From VRUE01 sp035260485 (GTDB lineage Bacteria; Actinomycetota; Thermoleophilia; Solirubrobacterales; 70-9): a stretch of 64,000 bases of DNA. Positions 7,595-16,401 of this stretch are shown piece after piece (the first letter of the stretch is position 1; every line of letters begins with the position of its first letter). A program made the position numbers and the translations under genes. The notes below the pieces were generated by a model. The model made no database searches. It was given only the letters and a program-made list of their open reading frames with translations, and had not been told where the DNA came from. Location of the stretch: positions 1 through 64,000 of the forward strand of contig DATFVC010000019.1 of assembly GCA_035260485.1 (NCBI GenBank). The letters run 5' to 3'.

Positions 7595-9277
7595 GTGCTC
7601 CGCGAGCTTCGGATCGAGAACCTGCTGCTGATCGAGAGGGCCGAGCTGCGGCTGGGCGAGGGCCTCAACGCGATCACGGGGGAGACCGGCGCCGGCAAGA
7701 CGGTGCTGGCCCATTCGCTCGACCTGCTGATGGGCGGCAAGGCGCGGCCTCAGATTGTCCGCCCGGGCGCTGGGGAAGCCTGGGTGGAGGGCGTCTTCGA
7801 TCTGCCGGAGGGTCTGCTGGCCGCGCCCGAGATGGCCGACGTCGCCGAGCGGCTGCCCGATGGGGTGGAGGAGATAGTCCTGGGGCGGCGGGTCTCGGCC
7901 TCGGGGCGCACCGCCGCCTTCCTTGCAGGTCGCTCCGCCTCCGCCGCTGACTTGAAGCTTCTGGGCGGCAGGCTGCTCGCCTTCTACGGCCAGCACGAGC
8001 ATCGCAAGCTGACGATTTCCTCGGCGCAGATGGAGGTGCTCGACGGTTTCGCCGGCGCCGACCACCTCGCCCTGCGGGAGCGCTACCGCGAGGCGCAGCG
8101 CGAGTGCGTGCGGCTGGACGCGGAGCTGATGGAGCTGCGCGAGCGCGACGGCTCGCGCGAGCGTGACCTTGACCTCTATCGCTACGAGCTCTCCGAGATC
8201 GAGGAGGTAGCTCCTGATCCGGCCGAGGGCGTGGACCTGGCGGCCGAGCGCGAGCGGCTTCGTCACGCGGAGCGGTTGCGCGAGGTGGCCTTTGGCGCTC
8301 TCGCGAGCGTCGCCGGGGCCGACGAGGACGGCGGCGGTGCGGCGAGCGCCCTGGGCGCAGCCGAATCGCTGCTGCGCGGTGTCGGCGGCATCGACGCTGA
8401 GCTGGACGCGCTGGCCGAGCGGCTCGGCTCCCTCGCCGTCGAGCTGGGCGATGTCGCGGGCGGGCTGCGTGGCTACGTCGACGGGATCGACGCCGACCCA
8501 GGCCGGCTTGTCGCGGTCGAGGAGCGCCTGGAGGCGATCGACCGCTTGCAGCGCAAGCACGGTGGCAGCGTCGAGTCTGTGCTCGCCCACGCCGAACGCT
8601 GTCGGGCCGAGATCGAGCGGCTCGAGGGCGCCGAGAGTCGAGGGGCAGAGGCGCAGGCCGCCCTCTCTGAAGCGACAGCGCAGCGGGAGAAGCTTGGCAA
8701 GCGGTTGAGCAAGGGCCGTGCCACCGCGGCCGGGCCGTTGGGCCAGCGCGTTGCCGAGGAGTTGGAGCGGCTGGCGATGCCGGGGGCCGAGCTCGAGGTC
8801 GAGCTGGAACCGCATCCGGACGGCTTCGGGCCGAACGGGCGGGAGACGGTCGAGCTGCGCATCTCGCCGAACCCTGGGATGGCGCCGGCGCCGCTGCGCG
8901 ACGCCGCATCCGGCGGCGAGCTGTCGCGGGTGATGCTGGCGCTGAGCGGCCTCGGTGAGGGCGCAGGAGCGGGAACGTTGGTCTTCGACGAGATCGATGC
9001 CGGAGTCGGCGGTAAGACCGCTCGGGTCGTCGGCGAGCGCCTGCGCGCGCTCGGCGTGGGCCGTCAGGTGCTCTGCATCACCCATCTGCCGCAGGTCGCT
9101 TCGCTGGCCTCGACGCACTTTCGCCTCGAGAAGGACCTGGGCGGAGGGCGCGCCGCGGCTACCGTTCAGCGCCTCGACGGCGAGGCGGTGGTCGGAGAGA
9201 TCCGCCGCATGCTGGGCGGCGAGAGCTCCGATGAGGCCGCGGATCAGCACGCACGCGAGCTTCTCGCTGCGGCCTGA
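7595..9277 (+). CDS. recN: DNA repair protein RecN
   Basis: The 560-aa SMC-like ATPase has Walker A GETGAGKTVLAHSL near residues 28-42, a central coiled coil, and the ABC signature SGGELSRVMLAL followed by Walker B LVFDEIDAGVGG near the C-terminus. HLPQVASLASTHF is the H-loop region. RecN acts in the early steps of double-strand break repair. The GTG start gives the canonical MLRELRIENLLLI N-terminus. Confidence 0.95.
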   Translation: MLRELRIENLLLIERAELRLGEGLNAITGETGAGKTVLAHSLDLLMGGKARPQIVRPGAGEAWVEGVFDLPEGLLAAPEMADVAERLPDGVEEIVLGRRVSASGRTAAFLAGRSASAADLKLLGGRLLAFYGQHEHRKLTISSAQMEVLDGFAGADHLALRERYREAQRECVRLDAELMELRERDGSRERDLDLYRYELSEIEEVAPDPAEGVDLAAERERLRHAERLREVAFGALASVAGADEDGGGAASALGAAESLLRGVGGIDAELDALAERLGSLAVELGDVAGGLRGYVDGIDADPGRLVAVEERLEAIDRLQRKHGGSVESVLAHAERCRAEIERLEGAESRGAEAQAALSEATAQREKLGKRLSKGRATAAGPLGQRVAEELERLAMPGAELEVELEPHPDGFGPNGRETVELRISPNPGMAPAPLRDAASGGELSRVMLALSGLGEGAGAGTLVFDEIDAGVGGKTARVVGERLRALGVGRQVLCITHLPQVASLASTHFRLEKDLGGGRAAATVQRLDGEAVVGEIRRMLGGESSDEAADQHARELLAAA

Positions 9278-9325
9278 CGTGCCGGGACTTAGGCGTCCCT
9301 ATGGGTGCTTAAGTCCCGGCACGTC
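9276..9325. terminator. Long perfect hairpin between recN and steA
   Basis: GACGTGCCGGGACTTA (9276-9291) is the exact reverse complement of TAAGTCCCGGCACGTC (9310-9325), giving a 16-bp stem with an 18-base loop. The stem begins inside the recN stop codon. No T run follows, so it could be a terminator, an mRNA processing or stabilising element, or a dispersed palindromic repeat. Confidence 0.6.
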
Positions 9326-9350
9326 CCCGTGCAGCGGGTACCCTCACACC

Positions 9351-10538
9351 GTGGCTACCTCCAGTCGCCTTCGCTTGCCTGCGCTGCTATCGCGTCGCAA
9401 CGGAGCGTCCGCCGAGGAAGCGATCCATGGCACTGCGCGTCTCGGAAGGCGCACCAAGGATCTTGTCAAGCGACTCAGGCCGGGCGACGTTGCCGTTATC
9501 GACCACGTCAACATCGATCGGATCGCCGCCGAGGAGCTGATCGCCACCGGCGTGAGCGCAGTTCTCAACGCCTCGCAGTCCAGCGACGGTCGCTATCCGA
9601 ATGCCGGCCCGTTGCTGCTCGCCCGCGCCGGTGTGACCCTGATCGACAGCGCCAACGCCGACCCCTTCGAGCTGCTCGACGACGGAACCGAGGTGACGAT
9701 CGCCGCCGGCGGCGTCAGCAGCGGCGGGCGGGAGGTCCTGCGCGGCAGGGTGCTGGACGTCGCCGAGCTGGAGAGCCGGCTGGCCGAGCAGCGCGAGCGG
9801 GTCGACGAGGCGCTTGCCGAATTCGCCGAGAACACTGTTGCCCACGTACGTCAAGAGACCGACCTTCTGACCGGCGCGATCGAGTTCCCACCAACTCAGA
9901 CCTCGTTCCGCGACCGCCAGGTGCTGATCGTCGTTCGCGGCGATCGCCATCGCCGCGACCTGAAGGCCCTGCACGCCTATATCCGCGACGTCCGCCCGCT
10001 TGTCGTCGCGGTCGACGGGGGCGCCAACGGCTGTCTTGAAGCCGGCCTCGAGCCCGACGTGATTCTTGGCGACATGGACTCCGCCGGTGACGAGGCGCTG
10101 CGCTGTGGGGCGGAGCTGATCGTCCACGCCTACCCGGACGGTCGGGCTCCCGGCCGCGAGCGGTTGCTGAAAATGGGCCTGGAGCACACGCTGGTCCCGG
10201 CTGCGGGGACCAGCGAGGACGTGGCAATGCTGATGTCCTACGAGAAGGGAGCCGACCTGATTGTCAGCGTCGGCGCCCACTTCAACCTGATCGAGTTTCT
10301 CGACCGTAAGCGGGGCGGCATGTCGTCCACCTTCCTCACCCGACTGCGAATCGGCGAGAAGCTGGTCGACGCGAAGGGGGTCAGCCGCCTCTATAACCCG
10401 CCTTCGACCTTCGCCCCGGTCGCCCTCTTTCTCGCCGCATTCGCGATCCTGCTGGCGATTGTCGTGATCACCTCGCCGGTGCTCAACGACCTGGTCGAAC
10501 TGCTCTGGCTGAAGATCAAGATCTGGCTCGGGTTTTAG
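9351..10538 (+). CDS. steA: SteA-like cytokinetic protein (thiamin pyrophosphokinase-like fold)
   Basis: The 395-aa protein has a soluble domain with VIDHVNIDRIAAEELI at the front and VAVDGGANGCLEAGLEPDVILGDMDSAG in the middle, the substrate-binding pattern of the TPK fold. A C-terminal membrane helix follows (FAPVALFLAAFAILLAIVVI, about residues 350-375). In Corynebacterium, SteA with SteB recruits the cell-wall hydrolase RipA to the septum. Start GTG at 9351. The neighbouring steB-like gene supports the call. Confidence 0.88.
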   Translation: MATSSRLRLPALLSRRNGASAEEAIHGTARLGRRTKDLVKRLRPGDVAVIDHVNIDRIAAEELIATGVSAVLNASQSSDGRYPNAGPLLLARAGVTLIDSANADPFELLDDGTEVTIAAGGVSSGGREVLRGRVLDVAELESRLAEQRERVDEALAEFAENTVAHVRQETDLLTGAIEFPPTQTSFRDRQVLIVVRGDRHRRDLKALHAYIRDVRPLVVAVDGGANGCLEAGLEPDVILGDMDSAGDEALRCGAELIVHAYPDGRAPGRERLLKMGLEHTLVPAAGTSEDVAMLMSYEKGADLIVSVGAHFNLIEFLDRKRGGMSSTFLTRLRIGEKLVDAKGVSRLYNPPSTFAPVALFLAAFAILLAIVVITSPVLNDLVELLWLKIKIWLGF

Positions 10539-10574
10539 TGCGCAGCTTGATGACCGACTAGCCTTCCCCGGCCG

Positions 10575-11441
10575 ATGGGATACAGCGCCCGCTACCACGC
10601 CACGTCGCTGATGGCCGTCTTCCTCGCGCTGGCGATCGGCATCCTGATCGGCGCTGAGTTCGGTGGCGACACGCTTTCCAACACGCGCAAGAACCTCGAG
10701 CACAGCCTCGCCGGCAACCTCCAGGACGCGCGCGAACGGGCCGATGGCCTGAACCAGGAACTTGGAAGGGCCAACGAATTCTCGAGCCGCGTCTATCCGG
10801 CCCTGGTTCGCGACCAGCTGCGCGGCCGCCGCATCGGCCTCCTCGCCTTCGGCGACTTGCCGAGCGACGTCTACGGCGCGATCGGGGACGCTCTGGCCCC
10901 GACGGGTGCGCACCTGGTCGGCGTCGGCGTCGTGCGCGAGCCGGTCGACACGCGTGGGCTCGCTGGCGACCTCGCCAAGACCCGCTTCGCCAAGCTCGCT
11001 CGCGACGGCGACACCCAAACCGCGCTGGGAGTCGGGCTGGGCCGGCAATTGGTGCGCGGTGGGACGTTGCTTGAACCCGTGCGCGGACACCTCTTCTCAC
11101 GGGCCAGCGGCAACTTCGGCGCCCTCGACGGGGTGATCATCGTCCGCGACCAGCCGCAGGGCATGGGGCCGGTCCAGCGCACGGTTGCTGGCCGGTTCGA
11201 GTCGGGAATGGCCAGCGGCATCACCGGGACTCACACGCCTGCGGTTGGCGTCGAGAGCTCCGAAGTGGAACCATCGTCGATCTCCTTCTTCGCGAGCAAC
11301 GATCTCTCCAGCGTCGACGACGTCGATCTGGTGGCCGGCCAGCTGGCGACGGTTTTCGCCCTGCTCGGCGCCGAGGGCAGCTTCGGGGTGAAGAGCAGCG
11401 CCGACCGCCTGTTGCCCGATCTGCTGGCGCCTCACGAATGA
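10575..11441 (+). CDS. steB: SteB/MctB-family membrane-anchored protein
   Basis: The 288-aa protein begins YSARYHATSLMAVFLALAIGILIGAEFGG, one N-terminal membrane helix typical of the MctB/SteB family (often labelled copper transporter). A coiled coil follows (NTRKNLEHSLAGNLQDARERADGLNQELG), then a soluble extracytoplasmic alpha/beta domain. In corynebacteria SteB pairs with SteA in cytokinesis; in mycobacteria MctB was linked to copper. Position after steA favours the cell-division role. It overlaps the next gene by ATGA. Confidence 0.85.
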   Translation: MGYSARYHATSLMAVFLALAIGILIGAEFGGDTLSNTRKNLEHSLAGNLQDARERADGLNQELGRANEFSSRVYPALVRDQLRGRRIGLLAFGDLPSDVYGAIGDALAPTGAHLVGVGVVREPVDTRGLAGDLAKTRFAKLARDGDTQTALGVGLGRQLVRGGTLLEPVRGHLFSRASGNFGALDGVIIVRDQPQGMGPVQRTVAGRFESGMASGITGTHTPAVGVESSEVEPSSISFFASNDLSSVDDVDLVAGQLATVFALLGAEGSFGVKSSADRLLPDLLAPHE

Positions 11442-12274
11442 CCTGGATCGGGCTACCGGTGGCGATCGCGGTGGCGCTGCTGGTCGTCCCCGCCGGCATC
11501 CGCGGCCTGCTCGATGCCGGCCTGGCGCGTGAGAACTTCCGCGGCGCCCGGCTCGCCTTCCCACTCGGCGCGATTCTGGCAACCGCCGCTCTGGTGGCGC
11601 TGGCGCCGCTGGCATTCCTCGACGACCGCGGCGACCTCGAACTGCTCGATCCCGATCTGCGGCGTTGGTTGCCCTACGTGATCGGCGTCGCCTTCCTCGG
11701 CTTCCTCGACGACTCATTGGGGCGAGGCGAGGCCGCCGCCACGCCGCGCGGTTGGCGCGCCCACGCCCGAGCGCTGTTCGAGGGGCGGCTCTCGACCGGC
11801 GCGATCAAGGCGATCGGGGCGCTCGCCCTCGCCGCCTATGTCGTCTCCGGCCGTGGCCTCGAATCGTGGCGCTACCTGGCCGACGTCGCGCTGCTGATCC
11901 TCGTCACCAACGCTTTCAACCTGTTCGACCTGCGACCGGGCCGGGCCGAGAAGGGGCTGGCCCTGCTCGGCGCCGGCCTCTGCCTCGGCGCTTGGACCTT
12001 CGCGCCGCTGGACCTGCTCGGGATCTTCGCCGGGCCGGTCCTTGTCGGGGCTTGGTTCACCCTGCGCGAGCGGGCAATGCTGGGCGACACCGGCTCGAAC
12101 CTAGTCGGCGCGATCGGCGGGGTCTGGTTGTTGACGACGCTGAGTGGAACGGGGCGCTTAATCGCTCTGGGGCTGGTCGCAGCGCTGACCGTTTTCGGCG
12201 AGTTGCGATCTATTTCGGCAGCGATCGACTCGGTTCCGCCACTGCGCTGGCTAGACTCGCTCGGCAGAGAATGA
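11438..12274 (+). CDS. GT4-family (WecA/MraY-like) polyprenyl-phosphate sugar-1-phosphate transferase
   Basis: The 278-aa integral membrane protein has the family landmarks: FLGFLDDSLG (the catalytic Asp-Asp), TNAFNLFDLRPGRAEKG (the N-x-x-N-x-x-D loop) and MLGDTGSNLVGA. About eight hydrophobic segments are visible. Relatives move a nucleotide-linked HexNAc-phosphate onto undecaprenyl phosphate. It is shorter than MraY or WecA (about 350 aa). Coupling to steB suggests a wall-glycan or teichuronic-type role; the sugar is unknown. Confidence 0.8.
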   Translation: MTWIGLPVAIAVALLVVPAGIRGLLDAGLARENFRGARLAFPLGAILATAALVALAPLAFLDDRGDLELLDPDLRRWLPYVIGVAFLGFLDDSLGRGEAAATPRGWRAHARALFEGRLSTGAIKAIGALALAAYVVSGRGLESWRYLADVALLILVTNAFNLFDLRPGRAEKGLALLGAGLCLGAWTFAPLDLLGIFAGPVLVGAWFTLRERAMLGDTGSNLVGAIGGVWLLTTLSGTGRLIALGLVAALTVFGELRSISAAIDSVPPLRWLDSLGRE

Positions 12275-12336
12275 ATCGGGCTGAGAACGCATCACGAAAC
12301 CCCCCGCGCACGCCTGGCGGCGGCGGACCGGTGCGG

Positions 12337-12373
12337 TGCGGCGTCCTCAGGCGGCCAAATAGCGCTGCTATTC
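12337..12373. repeat. Left arm of inverted repeat flanking pyrG
   Basis: A 20-base sequence (12354-12373, GCCAAATAGCGCTGCTATTC) is the exact reverse complement of 14133-14152. After a 4-base unmatched spacer the similarity continues with GCGTCCTCA (12341-12349) against TGAGGACGC (14157-14165), then TGC against GCA. The arm itself can fold (AATAGC-GCT-GCTATT). It lies about 65 bp before pyrG. Confidence 0.7.
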
Positions 12374-12437
12374 GGCCTCGCTGGGTCCTTGCCCCGCTTG
12401 GTCCGGCGCACGCCAGTCGCACACGTGGAGTTTCGTG

Positions 12438-14114
12438 ATGCGTTCTAAACCAGGAGACACGCGCTTCATCTTCATCACCGGCGGCGTCGTCTCGGCTCTT
12501 GGCAAGGGAATCGCCGCTGCCTCGATCGGTCGCCTCCTCGTCTCCCGCGGCTACCGGGTGCAGCTGCAGAAGTTCGACCCCTACATCAACGTCGACCCGG
12601 GGACGATGAGCCCCTTCCAGCATGGCGAGGTCTTTGTCACCGAGGATGGCGCCGAGACCGACCTCGACCTCGGTCACTATGAGCGCTTCACCGACGAGAA
12701 CACCTCGCGTGCCTCCAATGTCACCGCCGGCTCCGTCTACAACACGGTGATCAACCGCGAGCGGCGCGGCGACTACCTCGGCGCCACCGTGCAGGTGATC
12801 CCCCACATCACCGACGAGATCAAGAACCGGATCTTGATCGTCGCCGAGTCGCAGTCGGTCGACTTCGTTCTGACCGAGATCGGCGGCACCGTCGGCGACA
12901 TCGAGTCGCTGCCCTTCCTCGAGTCGATTCGCCAGCTATATACCGACCTCGGCCCGAAACGCGCAATGTTCATGCACCTGACGCTGGTTCCCTACGTCGG
13001 GCATGCAGGGGAACTGAAGACCAAGCCGACCCAGCACTCGGTCAACGAGCTGCGCCGGATCGGGATCCAGCCGCACGCCTTGGTCTGCCGCTCGGAGAGC
13101 CTCCTCGACCGCGAGATCCGCAGCAAGATCGCTCTCTTCGCCAGCCTTCCGGTCGACGCGGTGATCTCCGCTCACGACGTCGACAACATCTACAAGGTGC
13201 CGCTCGTCTTCCGTGCCGAAGGTGTCGACGACCTGGTGCTTGACCATTTCGGGATGGAGGCGCCAGCCTCGGATCTGAGCGAGTGGGAGGCGATGGTGCG
13301 TCGTGCCGACGCCGCAACCGGCAAGGTGCGGATCGCGCTGGTCGGCAAGTACGTGCAACTCGCGGACGCCTACAAGTCGGTGATCGAGGCGCTCGAGCAC
13401 GGCGGCTTCCACCACGGGGTCGAGGTCGAGGTCGAGCTGGTCGACTCGGAGAACTTCGAGCCCGAGAAGCTGGAGGGCGCTGACGGGGTGCTGATCCCCG
13501 GCGGCTTTGGCGAGCGCGGCATCGAGGGCAAGGTGACAGCGGCACGGATCGCGCGCGAGCGCTCGATCCCATATCTAGGCATCTGCCTGGGGATGCAGAT
13601 CGCCGTGGTCGAGTTTGCCCGCACGGTGGCCGGAATGGAGGGCGCCAACTCGGCCGAGTTCGACCCTGAGACGCCCTATCCGGTGGTCGATCTGCTGCCC
13701 GAGCAGAAGGAAGTCTCCGATATGGGGGGCACGATGCGCCTCGGCGCCGACCCGGTGAAGTTGCACGAGGGGACGCGGGCCCGGGAGATCTTCGACGAGG
13801 CCGTCATCTACAAGCGTCACCGTCACCGCTACGAGGTCAACATCCAACTGCGGCGCCGGCTCGAAGACGAGGGGCTGGTCTGCGGCGGCACCTCGCCCGA
13901 CGAGCGCTTGGTCGAGATGATCGAGCTGCCCGATCACCCCTTTTTCATCGCCTCCCAGTTCCACCCCGAGTTCAACTCTCGCCCCAACCGGCCCGAGCCG
14001 CTCTTCCGCGAGTTCGTCGGCGCCGCCGCGCGCCACGCGGGCGAGAAGCCGGCGGAGGGCGGCGAGATCGAGGCAGAGCCGAATCAGCAAGTGACGAGTT
14101 CCAGGCGTCGCTAG
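12438..14114 (+). CDS. pyrG: CTP synthase
   Basis: The 558-aa enzyme has the synthetase domain (FIFITGGVVSALGKGIAAASIG, with the P-loop-like motif; PYINVDPGTMSPFQHGEVFV) and a class I glutaminase domain (LIPGGFGERGIEGK; YLGICLGMQIAVVEFA with the nucleophile Cys; FIASQFHPEFNSRP with the His-Glu pair). It aminates UTP to CTP using glutamine. A GTG directly before the ATG is an alternative start. Confidence 0.97.
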   Translation: MRSKPGDTRFIFITGGVVSALGKGIAAASIGRLLVSRGYRVQLQKFDPYINVDPGTMSPFQHGEVFVTEDGAETDLDLGHYERFTDENTSRASNVTAGSVYNTVINRERRGDYLGATVQVIPHITDEIKNRILIVAESQSVDFVLTEIGGTVGDIESLPFLESIRQLYTDLGPKRAMFMHLTLVPYVGHAGELKTKPTQHSVNELRRIGIQPHALVCRSESLLDREIRSKIALFASLPVDAVISAHDVDNIYKVPLVFRAEGVDDLVLDHFGMEAPASDLSEWEAMVRRADAATGKVRIALVGKYVQLADAYKSVIEALEHGGFHHGVEVEVELVDSENFEPEKLEGADGVLIPGGFGERGIEGKVTAARIARERSIPYLGICLGMQIAVVEFARTVAGMEGANSAEFDPETPYPVVDLLPEQKEVSDMGGTMRLGADPVKLHEGTRAREIFDEAVIYKRHRHRYEVNIQLRRRLEDEGLVCGGTSPDERLVEMIELPDHPFFIASQFHPEFNSRPNRPEPLFREFVGAAARHAGEKPAEGGEIEAEPNQQVTSSRRR

Positions 14115-14132
14115 GCAAGGACGCAGGGAAGC

Positions 14133-14169
14133 GAATAGCAGCGCTATTTGGCTGACTGAGGACGCTGCA
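14133..14169. repeat. Right arm of inverted repeat flanking pyrG
   Basis: GAATAGCAGCGCTATTTGGC (14133-14152) mirrors 12354-12373 exactly. After a 4-base spacer, TGAGGACGC, one mismatch and GCA mirror 12337-12349. The arm lies 19 bp past the pyrG stop and about 50 bp before the next gene. It may act as a terminator or be one copy of a dispersed palindromic repeat. Confidence 0.7.
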
Positions 14170-14217
14170 TAGCGACGATCTGGGGCCGTCACGCTTGGAC
14201 TAATAGCCTTGCGCTTG

Positions 14218-15333
14218 ATGGAGAGGCTCCATGAGACGTTCGTCAGGCTCTGCGAGATTCGCAGCCCGACCGGGGAGGAGCGCGAGGTTGCGGACACGAT
14301 CCTCGCCGAGCTGCGGGCGTTGGGGCTTGAGGTGAGCGAGGACGATGCCGCTGGTCCGGCTGAAGCCGGAGCCGGGAACATCGTCGCGCGGCTGCCGGGC
14401 CGCTCCGATCGCTGGACGATGTTCTGCGCCCACATCGACACCGTTCCGCACCAGGGCCAGATCGAGGTGGTCTACGACGACGGGGTCTTCCGCAGTCGCG
14501 GCGAGACGATCCTCGGCGCCGACAACAAGGCGGCCGTCGCGGTCTTCATGGAGCTGGTCGCCCGCCATGTGGAGGAGCCGCCCGCGGTCGGGATCGAGCT
14601 GGTGCTGACCGTCGCCGAGGAGCAGGGTCTGCGGGGAGCGAAGGCTTTCGACCGGGGCGAGCTGCGCTCCGACAGCGGCTTCATCCTCGATCACGCCAGC
14701 GCGGTCGGCGAGGTGATCGTCACCTCGCCGACCCAGCAGCGAGTCATCGCCGACTTCACCGGCGTCGAGGCGCACGCCGGGATCCGGCCCGAGGACGGCA
14801 ACAATGCGATCGCAGCCGCGGCGACGGCGATCTCGCGGATGGAGCTGGGGCGGCTCGATGATGAAACGACGGCCAATGTCGGTGTGATCTCCGGCGGCAC
14901 CTCCGGCAACGTCGTTCCCGGTCACTGCCGGATCACGGCCGAGGCGCGCAGCCTCGGCGCCGACCGTGCCGCCGCCGTGGCCGGCGAGCTGACCGAGGCC
15001 TGTGCCTGGGGGGCGAGCGAGCACGGCTGCGATGTCGACGTCCGGGTCGAGGAGCTCTTCCGCGGTTATGAGATCCTGTCCGGCTCACGTTCGCTTGGGC
15101 TCGCCGAGGCCGGCCTGAGGTACGCCGGCTTCGAGCCTCAGCGGACCTCAACCGGGGGCGGCAGTGACGCCAACGCGCTGATCGCCGCCGGCTTCGACTG
15201 CGTCCTGCTCGCCAACGGCACCGAGGCCAACCACACGGCGGATGAGAGCGTCTCCGCTCGCAACCTCGACGCGATGCTCGAGGTATGCGAGGGAATCGTC
15301 GCCGCGGCCGGCGACGAGATGTCCGCGCGATGA
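14218..15333 (+). CDS. M20-family metallopeptidase (PepT-like)
   Basis: The 371-aa protein has M20 zinc-site motifs: FCAHIDTVPH, ILGADNKAAVAVF, VAEEQGLRGAK, and a late His in EANHTADE. The lid or dimerisation domain lies between (VEAHAGIRPEDGNNAI). Members cleave di- or tripeptides, or similar amide substrates, with two zinc ions. The ATG at 14218 gives MERLHETFVRLCEIRSPTGEE; a TTG nine bases upstream is possible. It overlaps the next gene by ATGA. Confidence 0.88.
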   Translation: MERLHETFVRLCEIRSPTGEEREVADTILAELRALGLEVSEDDAAGPAEAGAGNIVARLPGRSDRWTMFCAHIDTVPHQGQIEVVYDDGVFRSRGETILGADNKAAVAVFMELVARHVEEPPAVGIELVLTVAEEQGLRGAKAFDRGELRSDSGFILDHASAVGEVIVTSPTQQRVIADFTGVEAHAGIRPEDGNNAIAAAATAISRMELGRLDDETTANVGVISGGTSGNVVPGHCRITAEARSLGADRAAAVAGELTEACAWGASEHGCDVDVRVEELFRGYEILSGSRSLGLAEAGLRYAGFEPQRTSTGGGSDANALIAAGFDCVLLANGTEANHTADESVSARNLDAMLEVCEGIVAAAGDEMSAR

Positions 15334-16376
15334 GCGGCCGCTTGAAGCTGCGCCGCGGCGTCGTCGTCGGCGAAGACCCGCTGACGGTCGAGGTCGACGG
15401 CGAGCAGCGACGGGCCTGGGCGGATGAGGTGCTGCTCGGTGAGATGCGCGAGGGCGACGAGGTCGTCGTCAACGTCGCCGCGCTCGACCTGAAGCTGGGC
15501 TCGGGCGGTTTCGACGTCGTTCACGTCAACCTGACCCGCGGCCTCGAGGGTGGCGGAGGAGGGGACGGGCACGTGATGAAGCTCAACTACAGCTCGCTAC
15601 AGCACCCGGTCGAGCCCGCAGAGCCTCCGGTGCCCCTTTTGGACGGATTGGGCGCAAAAGGGGCGCCGGAAGGGATCAAGCGATCGATTCCGGTCCTGGT
15701 TCTGCCCCTGCATGGACACCTCGCACCCGCCGCCTGGGCGGCGGCACAGGGCACACCAGGGCTGAAGCTGGGCTACGTCCAGACGGCGGGCGGCGCGCTG
15801 CCGGGCTCGATCAGTCGGGACGTCAAACAGCTTCGCGAGCGCAGCCTGCTCTGCGATCACATCACCGCGGCTCCCGCTTACGGCGGTGAGCGCGAGGCGC
15901 TCTCGGTCGCCGGGGCCCTCGACGCAGCCGCCCAGAACCTCGGTTGGGACGCGGCGCTCGCCGGCCCGGGCCCGGGGATCATCGGCTCCGAGACCCGCCT
16001 CGGCCACGGCGGCATGGCAGCCCTCGACAGTGCCCACGCCGCCCTGGCGCTCGGCCTGCCGACCCTGCTCTCGCCCCGTCTCTCCGCCGCCGACCCGCGT
16101 GACCGCCATCGCATCGTCAGCCACCACACGTTGACTGTGCTGCAGATGCTGCTCGCTGGAGTCGAGGTTCCGGTCCCCTCCGGCGAGGCGCTGGCGATCG
16201 GTCGGCTAACCGAGGCGTGTGCCTGGCAGCACCAGCTGCGCGAGCTGCCAGCCGATCTCGTGGGCTATGCAGCCTCCGGTCTGCCTGCCCGCACGATGGG
16301 GCGCACGCTCGAGGACGATCCACTCTTCTTCGCCGCCCCGCTCGCCGCGGGCGCCGCCTTGCGTCGCGAGGAATGA
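15330..16376 (+). CDS. DUF3866-family protein
   Basis: The 348-aa protein has the pattern of the DUF3866 family found in this actinobacterial locus: an N-terminal small beta domain (RGVVVGEDPLTVEVDGEQRRAWADE), then VMKLNYSSLQHPVEPAE and LGYVQTAGGALPGSISRDVKQL, and AGPGPGIIGSETRLGHGGMAALDSAHAALAL. Function is unknown. Its constant position between the M20 peptidase and xerD is the main clue, and it overlaps the peptidase stop. Confidence 0.8.
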   Translation: MSGRLKLRRGVVVGEDPLTVEVDGEQRRAWADEVLLGEMREGDEVVVNVAALDLKLGSGGFDVVHVNLTRGLEGGGGGDGHVMKLNYSSLQHPVEPAEPPVPLLDGLGAKGAPEGIKRSIPVLVLPLHGHLAPAAWAAAQGTPGLKLGYVQTAGGALPGSISRDVKQLRERSLLCDHITAAPAYGGEREALSVAGALDAAAQNLGWDAALAGPGPGIIGSETRLGHGGMAALDSAHAALALGLPTLLSPRLSAADPRDRHRIVSHHTLTVLQMLLAGVEVPVPSGEALAIGRLTEACAWQHQLRELPADLVGYAASGLPARTMGRTLEDDPLFFAAPLAAGAALRREE

Positions 16377-16401
16377 GGTCGGTGCGGGAGAACGAACCCG
16401 C

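Noticed and set aside
7544..9250. Minus-strand open frame of 568 aa opposite recN
   Set aside because: Exact antisense of recN with no recognisable motif.
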